From contig NZ_CALHIQ010000152.1 in the NCBI RefSeq assembly GCF_938030725.1, positions 1 through 17,916 of the forward strand: DNA of 17,916 bases. Reading direction: 5' to 3'. Numbering within the stretch: position 1 is the stretch's first letter; every line of letters starts with the position of its first letter. The DNA comes from an uncultured Fretibacterium sp. GTDB taxonomy: Bacteria; Synergistota; Synergistia; Synergistales; Aminobacteriaceae. Shown here one piece after another: positions 7,611 to 13,577 of the stretch. Position numbers and translations under genes: made by a program. Under the pieces are notes generated by a model, which was given only the letters and a program-made list of their open reading frames with translations, was not told where the DNA came from and made no database searches.

Positions 7611-7645
7611 AAACCCCGTTCGCTGAGCGGGGTTTATTGATTTTT
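7611..7645 (+). terminator. Rho-independent terminator after the LysR gene
   Basis: AAACCCCG (7611-7618) pairs with CGGGGTTT (7628-7635) across a nine-base loop and is followed by ATTGATTTTT. The distance of about 210 bases from the LysR stop is long, so it may also insulate the next promoter. Confidence 0.75.
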
Positions 7646-7723
7646 GACTCCATAATGCCCCCTGTTGTCCGATCCCAAAGTTACGCCTTCACTGAGCTCT
7701 CAAAAGCCGCTTCATCTACTAAG

Positions 7724-7767
7724 TGTTTTAAAACAGAATTGCAAAAAAGTGCGACGAATATTATAAT
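7724..7767 (+). promoter_or_regulatory. Promoter of the UroD-like/permease genes with upstream palindrome
   Basis: TTGCAA (7739-7744) and a perfect TATAAT (7762-7767) are separated by exactly 17 bases. The perfect 12-bp palindrome TGTTTTAAAACA (7724-7735) ends three bases before the -35 box, a position typical of an activator site. LysR boxes are usually T-N11-A; this is T-N10-A, so the LysR link is tentative. Confidence 0.65.
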
Positions 7768-7812
7768 TTCTCCATCAAGCCGTTGAAGACGGCGAGAGAA
7801 AGGAGAAGGAAA

Positions 7813-8835
7813 ATGGTAATGACGAAGCGAGAGAGGTTTGAGAAGTTTCTTCACAACGAGCCGGTAGATCGGGTGCCGGTTGCGCTCTTCCACCACTTCT
7901 GTTCGGAGGCGGAGTGGCTCAAGGGGCTGGAGAACAAAGAGGCCTTTGAGCACAACATTGAAGGCCATCGCAAGGCCAGAGCGATTTTTGACCCGGACGT
8001 CATCAAGATCATGAACGACAGCCTGATGATCATGCCCCTGGACGTCAGCTTCGTGAAGCAGGCCTCCGACTTGAGGAATATACAGCCACCACAGCCGGGC
8101 TCCTTGTTCTTTGAGAAGAGTCGGGAGCTGACGGAGCGCGTTGTCAAAATCTATGAGGGGTCCGATGCGCCGATCTACTTTACCGGCTTCTCGCCCTGCA
8201 TCATCCTGCGCAACGGGCTGAGCGGTTTGGACATCGGCCTCGCCGTCGAGCACTCAAGGCTGTCCGCCTTTTTGGATGAGGATGCCTCTGCAGTAGAAAA
8301 GGCGCTCGACATCATCGCGGACAGCGTGATCGCCCTGAACAAGATGATCCTGACGGAATGTGGCGCAGAGGGCCTTTACTTCAGCGTCAACAATCAGGCG
8401 CACTACATCCCGGACGACCTCTACGTGAAGCATATCGCGGTCTCGGAGAAAAAAGTTCTGGCCGAAACAAACAAGTTGAGCAAAATCAATATGCTGCACA
8501 TATGCGGCTATCACGGAAAGAGCAACAACATGGATCTATACAAGGATTACGACGTTCCCATCTTCAACTGGGCGGTTCACGCGGAGGGCATCAGCCTTTC
8601 AGAGGGCAAAAAGTTCTTTGGCGGAAAGCCGGTTTGCGGAGGCTTTGCCCAGGACGAAACGATTTACAAAGGCACGCGGGAAGAAGTGGAGGCGGAGGTT
8701 TATCGCTACCTTGACGATGCCGGGCAGATCGGCGTGACGCTTGGCGCAGACTGCACTGTCCCCACGGACATCGACGATAACCGCCTGGAATGGGTGAGGC
8801 AGGCGGCGATTAAGTACGCTGCCGGGGCAAGGTAA
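7813..8835 (+). CDS. Uroporphyrinogen decarboxylase-family protein, methyltransferase-like (not HemE)
   Basis: This 340-residue protein has the UroD-family fold signature (N-terminal TKRERFEKFLHNEPVDRVPV, C-terminal GVTLGADCTVPTDI). It lacks the RQAGR-type N-terminal substrate-binding motif of true heme-pathway UroD. It has H229 and C231 in MLHICGY plus C314 in GADCTVP, the His-X-Cys...Cys zinc set known from MtaA/MtbA-type methylcobamide:coenzyme M methyltransferases. A role in corrinoid-dependent methyl transfer is therefore plausible, though no corrinoid protein or reductive activator is nearby. Two ATGs compete: 7813 (AGGAG seven bases upstream, chosen) and 7819. A TTG at 7783 would add ten basic residues and is less likely. 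It is transcribed from a strong promoter and followed 173 bases later by a permease. The actual substrate is not known. Confidence 0.85.
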   Translation: MVMTKRERFEKFLHNEPVDRVPVALFHHFCSEAEWLKGLENKEAFEHNIEGHRKARAIFDPDVIKIMNDSLMIMPLDVSFVKQASDLRNIQPPQPGSLFFEKSRELTERVVKIYEGSDAPIYFTGFSPCIILRNGLSGLDIGLAVEHSRLSAFLDEDASAVEKALDIIADSVIALNKMILTECGAEGLYFSVNNQAHYIPDDLYVKHIAVSEKKVLAETNKLSKINMLHICGYHGKSNNMDLYKDYDVPIFNWAVHAEGISLSEGKKFFGGKPVCGGFAQDETIYKGTREEVEAEVYRYLDDAGQIGVTLGADCTVPTDIDDNRLEWVRQAAIKYAAGAR

Positions 8836-9008
8836 TCCAGACTCAAGAATGGTTTCGCCCTGACATTTTTACGATTGGGGGAATCCATACCGCCCTCTCC
8901 ATTCCACCTTGCCACGGGCATCACCATCTTGCTTTTTTAATTCCTGAAGCGTCGCACAGCCTGTGTTCGCACGAGGTTTGAGCGAGTATAAACGAGGGAG
9001 AGAATACA

Positions 9009-10190
9009 ATGCAGCAACGGAGAAGTGCCTGGGAGACATTTAAAGCGTGGTTCGGCATCGGCGCGCTGATGTTCGGGACCTACTGCGGCGCGAATATGGC
9101 ATCGGGCGTCTATGCGTCCGCGTACATCGTCACGCTCGGCGGCGGCTGGGCGATCGTTTGGGTGCTCATGTTCTGCGCAATCATGGCCTTGTTCTGCGCG
9201 GTGGGGCTCGACTTCGTCCGCGCTTTTCAAGTGACCAATTACAACGCCTACTACTTGGCGCTCTACGGACTTCAGAAGCCGGACGCAAACCCCCTGCTGA
9301 AACTTATCGTCACGATCTTCTTCGACATCTGGACTGCGCTCTTAGGCATCGTTACGGTGGCAGCAACGATCGCACTGTTCGCCGAGCTTTTCAACACGCT
9401 GCTGGACGTTCCGGTCGTCGTCGGCAGCGTCGGGGCCGTCGTCCTTTTCACGCTCCTGACCCTCTACGGCGCGGGGTTCCTGAGGAAGTTCAACACGATA
9501 ATAACCATCTCGCTGACCGTATCTCTGCTGGTCATCATGGCCGCAGTCATCAACGTCCGAGGAAACGTGCTGGCAGAGCGCCTCTGCAACTTCAAGATCG
9601 GTCCGGACTGGAAGCTCACGACCGTGGGCGCGCACTTCTCCATGTTTCTCTCCTACTGTTTCACGACCTCGAGCTGGGGTTCGACCTTGAGCAACTACGC
9701 CGATCAGCTCCACACGAAGAAGGACGCCTGGGGAGCTGGCCTCACCATCGGCGTCATGGTCTCGATGCTGTTCGTCCTCACGGGCATTATCGTCCTCCCC
9801 TTCATGCCTGAGGTCGCCAAATCCAACGCGCCAATCCTCTTGATGTGCAAGGAGTACCTGAGCCCCGTTCTGACGATAATCTACTGGGTGGTCGTCATCT
9901 TCGCCGTCATATCCACGGCCCCCACCTTTACCTTCAACATGGCGAACCGCTGGGCGGCCTCGTGGAGGACAACTCAGATCCCACAGCGCTTAAAGTTCTT
10001 CATCCTCTCCATGACGTTCCTGTTGATCTGCTGGTTCGTCTCCGGCGTCGGCCTGCTGGCCATCGTGAAGAAGGGCTACGTCATGCTCGGCGACCTCGCC
10101 CTGTACTCGATCGTCCTTCCGCTCTTCATCTCGATCTTCCGGGTACACCGACTGGACAGGCAACGCGCCGCCGAGAAAGCGGCGGAGTGA
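9009..10190 (+). CDS. YkvI-like integral membrane transporter (APC superfamily)
   Basis: This 393-residue protein is almost wholly hydrophobic, with about ten membrane segments. The first helix region, FGIGALMFGTYCGANMASGV, resembles the glycine-rich unwound first helix of APC-superfamily transporters and of the uncharacterised YkvI family, and the next part (GGGWAIVWVLMFCAIMALFC) fits the second helix. The C-terminus is short and charged (RVHRLDRQRAAEKAAE). The start is supported by GAGGGAG eight bases upstream. Gene order after the UroD-like protein on the same strand suggests that it imports that enzyme's substrate, such as an amino acid or methylated compound, but this is inference from position only. 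The 173-base gap has no clear terminator, so co-transcription is possible. Other sodium/solute symporter families cannot be excluded by eye. Confidence 0.72.
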   Translation: MQQRRSAWETFKAWFGIGALMFGTYCGANMASGVYASAYIVTLGGGWAIVWVLMFCAIMALFCAVGLDFVRAFQVTNYNAYYLALYGLQKPDANPLLKLIVTIFFDIWTALLGIVTVAATIALFAELFNTLLDVPVVVGSVGAVVLFTLLTLYGAGFLRKFNTIITISLTVSLLVIMAAVINVRGNVLAERLCNFKIGPDWKLTTVGAHFSMFLSYCFTTSSWGSTLSNYADQLHTKKDAWGAGLTIGVMVSMLFVLTGIIVLPFMPEVAKSNAPILLMCKEYLSPVLTIIYWVVVIFAVISTAPTFTFNMANRWAASWRTTQIPQRLKFFILSMTFLLICWFVSGVGLLAIVKKGYVMLGDLALYSIVLPLFISIFRVHRLDRQRAAEKAAE

Positions 10191-10193
10191 TAA

Positions 10194-10440
10194 AAAGCGA
10201 TAAAAAGAGAGGCTTCGGTCCTTGGGATCGAAGCCTCTCTTAACGAAGCTCGACGGCTTCGCCCTACGGCGTCGTTTCCGCCTACTCGAAGGCCCGCGCC
10301 ATGCGGTCCACGGCCTCCTTGAGGATGCTCCTTGGGCAGGCGAGGACGATGCGCTCGAAGCCCGCACCCCCCTCGCCGAAAATCCAGCCCTCGTCCAGCC
10401 ACTTATCGCCGCGGCTGTAGGCCGTTTCCATCGCCGTGAT
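10194..10440 (-). repeat. Outer copy of duplicated aminotransferase 3' end (247 bp)
   Basis: This stretch repeats 11463-11895 in the same orientation, minus an internal 186 bases. I count four substitutions in the 247 shared bases: positions 10201, 10250, 10366 and 10381. The repeat includes the gene's stop codon and its terminator. Identity ends abruptly at 10440, where low-GC sequence begins. Confidence 0.93.
10202..10240 (-). terminator. Terminator, duplicated copy
   Basis: A 12-bp perfect stem, AGAGAGGCTTCG (10206-10217) with CGAAGCCTCTCT (10229-10240), is followed on the reverse strand by T residues (10205-10202). It is identical to the aminotransferase terminator at 11471-11509. It begins 15 bases after the permease stop and may also stop permease transcripts, although the forward-strand T-run is poor. 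Confidence 0.8.
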
Positions 10441-10470
10441 TTTGACAAATTTCCAATTGCTTATTTCCAT
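10282..10470 (-). pseudogene. Truncated, internally deleted copy of the MalY-like aminotransferase C-terminus
   Basis: The reverse strand encodes ITAMETAYSRGDKWLDE joined directly to GWIFGEGGAGFER and the normal C-terminus ARAFE. These are residues 283-299 and 362-396 of the intact enzyme at 11551-12741, with about 62 residues missing. The deletion joins two copies of the 13-base repeat CCTCGTCCAGCCA and keeps the frame. An upstream ATG in the low-GC flank (10470) adds MEISNWKFVK, and AGG lies within reach, so a 62-residue peptide could be made. It lacks the PLP lysine and most of the fold, so it cannot be an enzyme. Both coding-region substitutions relative to the intact copy are third-position and silent. 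Confidence 0.9.
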
Positions 10471-10587
10471 ATTTTTTACCTACTTGGATTTACAATTCAT
10501 TCCACATGGGGCAAACATACTTATATCAATTTTTTCTGGCATTATCATATTTGTTTAGCTCTTTCATCAAATTCAAAGTTGTCGAGA

Positions 10588-10869
10588 TCATTTCTTGAAC
10601 AACTCTGAATGCGCCCCCAAACGATATAGCATGAGAACAAGTACATCATTCCGGATTTCATATACCAACAGCCAGTCCGGCTCGATGTGGCATTCCCTTG
10701 TTCCCTTATAGTTTCCGGATAAGTCATGGTCGCGGTATTTTGCATCCAGCGTTCCGCCGTCCGCAAGAATATTTATGGCCTCAAACAGCTTATCCAGGTC
10801 CCTGTTCTGCTTCTTTGCCAGCTTCAGGTCTTTCTTAAACTGATTTGTGAATTTGACCTCGTACTTCAT
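10588..10869 (-). CDS. YafQ-family type II toxin (mRNA interferase)
   Basis: This 93-residue protein is a RelE/ParE-superfamily endoribonuclease that in E. coli YafQ cleaves mRNA on the ribosome. The family pattern is clear: FKKDLKLAKKQNRDLDKL (11-28), YRDHDLSGNYKGTRECHIEPDWLL in two adjoining parts (45-68), and LGAHSELF near the end. The catalytic set is present as H48, H61, D65 and H87, matching H50, H63, D67 and H87 of E. coli YafQ, so the toxin looks intact. Its ATG overlaps the antitoxin stop by four bases (ATGA at 10869-10866), implying translational coupling. Regulation would be by the antitoxin-toxin complex at the upstream promoter. No terminator is obvious downstream. Confidence 0.95.
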   Translation of the reverse strand: MKYEVKFTNQFKKDLKLAKKQNRDLDKLFEAINILADGGTLDAKYRDHDLSGNYKGTRECHIEPDWLLVYEIRNDVLVLMLYRLGAHSELFKK

Positions 10870-11138
10870 GCTTCCAGCGCCGCCCTGAGATCATCCATAT
10901 TGGTATAGCCCTTTACACTGCTGTCAGAAGCGATGCGCCTGCCTTCCTCAATGGCAGATGCCGTTACCTCATTTAGAGTGTCCAGCTTCAGCGAGAAAGG
11001 GATTCCATTTTCACGGATCGTTGTCCTGAGAAACATGTTAATGGCAGTGGTCATATTCAGCCCCAGTTCGGAAAAAATCTGATCTGCCTGTTCCTTAACA
11101 TCCTTATCTGTTCGGATATTCAAATTCGTTGTAGCCAT
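10866..11138 (-). CDS. RelB/DinJ-family antitoxin
   Basis: This 90-residue protein begins MATTNLNIRTDKDVKEQADQ and continues FSELGLNMTTAINMFLRTT, the ribbon-helix-helix DNA-binding pattern of DinJ/RelB. The C-terminal part (EEGRRIASDSSVKGYTNMDDLRAALEA) would wrap and inhibit the toxin. The ATG at 11138 is chosen because GGAGGTG lies six bases upstream; the reading frame stays open to 11195 but that extension covers the promoter. It is the first gene of the pair and overlaps the toxin by four bases. The family is known to repress its own promoter together with the toxin. Confidence 0.93.
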   Translation of the reverse strand: MATTNLNIRTDKDVKEQADQIFSELGLNMTTAINMFLRTTIRENGIPFSLKLDTLNEVTASAIEEGRRIASDSSVKGYTNMDDLRAALEA

Positions 11139-11163
11139 TACATACACCTCCGTTTCTGATGAG

Positions 11164-11198
11164 AGCATATAAGATTGTTCGTTTAATGTCAACACATT
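11164..11198 (-). promoter_or_regulatory. Promoter and candidate operator of the toxin-antitoxin operon
   Basis: On the reverse strand TTGACA (11192-11187) and TATGCT (11169-11164) are spaced by 17 bases. The palindrome AATGT-CAAC-ACATT (11185-11198) overlaps the -35 box, where a ribbon-helix-helix antitoxin would block polymerase. The promoter is near consensus; the operator is inferred. Confidence 0.75.
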
Positions 11199-11462
11199 GT
11201 CGTTACATTAGATGGATATAGGCTTTTTACAACCAAATCAACAGAATTATGTCATTGGGATAACTCCTATAAATAGTTTCCGTGTCCTTAAAAAGTTCCT
11301 CTTGACAAAAACCTTAGGGCTTGTTTTCTGGGCCAACACACCCCCAGCCCCTGCTGGGGCCAAGCTCCCGGCCCAGCGGCGAGCAAGCCTCATCCGGAGC
11401 ATAAGGTATATCCGTATCTGCTCCGAGATCTTGAGATAACGTCTGTCAACCAGGTATGGAGC

Positions 11463-11895
11463 AAAGCGACAAAAAGAGAGGCTTCGGTCCTTGGGATCGA
11501 AGCCTCTCTTAACGAAGCCCGACGGCTTCGCCCTACGGCGTCGTTTCCGCCTACTCGAAGGCCCGCGCCATGCGGTCCACGGCCTCCTTGAGGATGCTCC
11601 TTGGGCAGGCGAGGACGATGCGCTCGAAGCCCGCGCCCCCCTCGCCGAAGATCCAGCCCTCGTCCAGCCAGACCTTGCCCCGCGTCAACATCCGCTTCTG
11701 CAGCGCCCTCTCGTCGCTCTCCATGGCGCTGAAGTCCATCCAGGCGAGGTACGTCCCCTCGAGGGGCATCACCTTCACCTTCGGCAGCTTCTTCCCCATA
11801 TACTCCACCAGGAAGTCGTAGTTCCCCTTGATGTAGGCCAAAACCTCGTCCAGCCACTTATCGCCGCGGCTGTAGGCCGTTTCCATCGCCGTGAT
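11463..11895 (-). repeat. Inner (intact) copy of the duplicated aminotransferase 3' end
   Basis: This is the functional counterpart of 10194-10440, in direct orientation. It contains the extra 186 bases (62 codons) bounded by CCTCGTCCAGCCA at 11658-11670 and again at 11844-11856, which encode the two WLDE motifs of the enzyme. Confidence 0.93.
11471..11509 (-). terminator. Terminator of the MalY-like aminotransferase gene
   Basis: A 12-bp perfect stem (11475-11486 with 11498-11509) is followed on the reverse strand by TTTT and G. It lies 41 bases past the stop codon and is duplicated at 10202-10240. Confidence 0.85.
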
Positions 11896-12741
11896 GGCGA
11901 AGAGGTTGGGATCGGACAGGCTGTTGCGGGCCTTGACGTTCTCAAACCGCTGGCGCATCTCCGGGTCCGGGATGATGGCGGCCGTCGCCTGCAGGCCCGC
12001 CAGGTTGAAGGTCTTGCTGGGGGAGATGACGGTGATGGAGTGGGCGGCGAACTCCGGGTTCAGGTTGGCGAAGGGGACGTGCCGGTAGCCGGGCATCACG
12101 ATGTCGCAGTGCAGCTCGTCCGCAAAGACGCGGACGCCGTGCCTCACGCAGATTGCGCCGATGCGCTCCAGCTCCTCCTCGCGCCACACCCGCCCTACGG
12201 GGTTGTGGGGGCTGCACAGGATGAAGAGCGTGGTGCGCTCCTCCGCCGCCCGTTTCTCGAAGTCGTCGAAGTCCATCTCGTAGCGGCTGCCCGAACGGCG
12301 CAGGCAGTTGCAGGACAGGAGGCCGCCGTTGTTGTGCACCGTGCGGTAGAAGGGATAGTAGACCGGCGGCTGAATGATGGCGTTGTCGCCCACCTGACAG
12401 TACGCCTGCATGGCCATGTGCGCCGCGCTGACCGCGCCGGGGGTGAAGGTGATCCACTCCCTCTTGATGCGCCAGCCGTGACGCCGTTCCTGCCATGCGA
12501 TGATGGCGTCATAGCAGGCATCCGGCACCTTCGTGTAGCCGAATATCCCGTGCCTGACCCGCTCCGCCAGAGCCTCCGTGATCTCAGGGGCCACCTCGAA
12601 GTCCATGTCCGCCACCCACACCGGCAGGATGTCCCGGTCCACCGGGTACTCCACCCCGGGGATCGTCTTGTTGGGGTCCGCGTCCCACTTGGAACAGTTC
12701 GTGCCGCGCCGGTCGATCACCTTGTCAAAATCATAAGCCAT
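11551..12741 (-). CDS. MalY/PatB-family PLP-dependent aminotransferase or cystathionine beta-lyase
   Basis: This 396-residue fold-type I PLP enzyme belongs to the MalY/PatB group, whose members usually cleave cystathionine or cysteine to pyruvate, ammonia and a thiol. The N-terminus DFDKVIDRRGTNCSKWD and LPVWVADMDFEVAPEI (39-54) is diagnostic of the group. CSPHNPVGRVW (176-186) binds the cofactor and substrate, FADELHCDIV (206-215) carries the cofactor-binding aspartate, and SPSKTFNLAGLQ (240-251) carries the PLP lysine K243. Length is usual (385-400). The start at 12741 has AGAGGAGA nine bases upstream; the frame stays open to 13170 but that extension is antisense to another gene and unlike the family. 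Its 3' end and terminator are duplicated beyond the toxin-antitoxin cassette. Transaminase and lyase activity cannot be separated by sequence. Confidence 0.93.
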   Translation of the reverse strand: MAYDFDKVIDRRGTNCSKWDADPNKTIPGVEYPVDRDILPVWVADMDFEVAPEITEALAERVRHGIFGYTKVPDACYDAIIAWQERRHGWRIKREWITFTPGAVSAAHMAMQAYCQVGDNAIIQPPVYYPFYRTVHNNGGLLSCNCLRRSGSRYEMDFDDFEKRAAEERTTLFILCSPHNPVGRVWREEELERIGAICVRHGVRVFADELHCDIVMPGYRHVPFANLNPEFAAHSITVISPSKTFNLAGLQATAAIIPDPEMRQRFENVKARNSLSDPNLFAITAMETAYSRGDKWLDEVLAYIKGNYDFLVEYMGKKLPKVKVMPLEGTYLAWMDFSAMESDERALQKRMLTRGKVWLDEGWIFGEGGAGFERIVLACPRSILKEAVDRMARAFE

Positions 12742-12832
12742 CCAAAAATATCTCCTCTCAAAATGCTCTCGAAGCCAGAAACGCCCCTCGATCGCTCGTT
12801 TAAAGTAAGTTTCAGTCCTCAAACCTCCACTC

Positions 12833-12847
12833 AGGTTATAATAACCT
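12833..12847. promoter_or_regulatory. DtxR/IdeR-box-like palindrome over a TATAAT box
   Basis: AGGTTATAATAACCT is a perfect palindrome with 7-base arms around A12840. Its half-sites AGGTTA and TAACCT with a three-base spacer match the core of the DtxR/IdeR box (AGGTTA-N3-TAACCT). It contains TATAAT (12837-12842) directed to the gene at 12885 and lies 92 bases upstream of the aminotransferase start. A regulator of the right family is encoded at 5951-6343. Confidence 0.6.
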
Positions 12848-12884
12848 ATATCCTTGAAAAATCCTCCGAAAGGGTGACGAGATC

Positions 12885-13571
12885 GTGCGGAAAAAAGGAC
12901 GGCGCAGGCGGCTGAACCAAGCCCTGTTCGTCGCGGGGGGCCTGGCCTCCCTGGCGGCCGGAGCGGCTGTGTGCCTTCTGCTGCAAAGCTCCCCGCCCAA
13001 GGACGTGCCGGCTCTCCCCTCCGCCCCCTGGCGCCAAGAGGCTGCGGTCCCCCTCCCGCTCGATCGACCCGCCAAGGCGGCGCCGCACGCGGACGGAGGC
13101 GTTCGTCCCTCCGCAGGGCGGCCCGGCAGCCGCGCGGACATCTCGCCCACAACCACGTCAGCCCCAACAAGCCCCTCCCCCAGGGCAGGGGTCGACAAGA
13201 CGTCCAAGGGGGCTAGCGCCAAGGGAACGCTAAGGGCGGGGCCCGACCTCTCAGCCTACCGCGTCAGGGCGCGGAGCTCGAGCGGGGACACCCTGCTGCC
13301 GGGAGACAGCAGCCTGTCGGCCGGAGCCCTGACGGAAAGCCTTCAGCCGCAAAAGAAGGCGTCCCGCAACGATGGGGGCGGGTGGCTGGGGGACGTCTAC
13401 AGGGGAGCCCTGAGGGTGGTGCACTCCATGGACGAGGCGACGCTCGCCGCGTCCCGGTCGGCGCTGCACGGCGTGGCGGACCCCAGCTCGGCCAAGCTCC
13501 GTCCGGGCGGAGGCGGCGTGCAGCTCAAGATCGAAATCCCGCCCGAAACGATAGGAAAGGGGAAAAAGTAG
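12885..13571 (+). CDS. Membrane-anchored protein of unknown function
   Basis: I do not recognise this 228-residue protein. It starts with GTG and a basic stretch (MRKKGRRRRLNQ), then one hydrophobic segment (about 13-34, ALFVAGGLASLAAGAAVCLLL), so it should be a signal-anchored or secreted protein. A low-complexity Pro/Ser/Ala/Lys-rich linker runs from about 35 to 165. The C-terminal part, about 165-228, holds WLGDVYRGALRVVHSMDEATLAASRSALHGV and ends with VQLKIEIPPETIGKGKK. No catalytic motif is visible. The start is supported only by a weak AGGG ten bases upstream, but a stop codon just upstream excludes a longer frame. Codon-position GC bias in this frame supports coding. It is divergent from the aminotransferase gene with the DtxR-box-like site between them. 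Expression could therefore be metal-controlled, which is inference. Confidence 0.7.
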   Translation: MRKKGRRRRLNQALFVAGGLASLAAGAAVCLLLQSSPPKDVPALPSAPWRQEAAVPLPLDRPAKAAPHADGGVRPSAGRPGSRADISPTTTSAPTSPSPRAGVDKTSKGASAKGTLRAGPDLSAYRVRARSSSGDTLLPGDSSLSAGALTESLQPQKKASRNDGGGWLGDVYRGALRVVHSMDEATLAASRSALHGVADPSSAKLRPGGGGVQLKIEIPPETIGKGKK

Positions 13572-13577
13572 CCCCAA

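Larger units (their letters stand above)
7403..7812 (+). other. 410-base intergenic region between LysR and UroD-like genes
   Basis: No gene is supported here. The stretch is visibly more AT-rich than its neighbours from about 7500. It contains the LysR terminator (7611-7645), a palindrome at 7724-7735 and a strong promoter for the UroD-like gene (7739-7767). Nothing recognisable was seen in 7403-7610. Confidence 0.6.
10441..11462. other. Low-GC inserted cassette carrying a toxin-antitoxin pair
   Basis: The DNA between the two repeat copies is clearly more AT-rich than the surrounding genes, especially 10441-10600 and 11140-11330, and uses different codons. It carries only the DinJ/YafQ-type pair and intergenic sequence. 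No integrase or transposase is present. The abrupt junctions at 10440/10441 and about 11462/11463 define a foreign-looking insert of about 1 kb. Confidence 0.75.
11139..11550. other. 412-base intergenic region between antitoxin and aminotransferase genes
   Basis: No gene is supported. The region contains the toxin-antitoxin promoter (11164-11192), a GC-rich hairpin CCCCAGC-CCCT-GCTGGGG (11342-11359), an inverted repeat CGGAGCA/TGCTCCG (11395-11401, 11419-11425), and the terminator of the aminotransferase gene (11471-11509). Base composition switches from AT-rich to GC-rich near 11330. Confidence 0.6.

Noticed and set aside
7783..7812. TTG start ten codons upstream for the UroD-like protein
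   Set aside because: The extra residues (KTARERRRK-like) are atypical, and the AGGAG lies inside them at the right distance for the ATG at 7813.
10441..10587. Possible additional small gene or insertion-sequence remnant in the AT-rich flank of the cassette
   Set aside because: No convincing open frame, ribosome site or inverted terminal repeat was found.
11212..11439. 75-codon forward frame beside the antitoxin promoter
   Set aside because: No ribosome site, no domain, and it crosses a composition boundary and hairpins, so coding is not supported.
11491..12915. 474-codon forward frame over the MalY-like gene
   Set aside because: Antisense shadow of a firmly identified PLP enzyme with no domain features.
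12742..13170. N-terminal extension of the MalY-like gene to 13170
   Set aside because: It would be antisense to the gene at 12885, crosses the palindrome and promoters, and is unlike the family. A well-placed ribosome site marks 12741 as the start.
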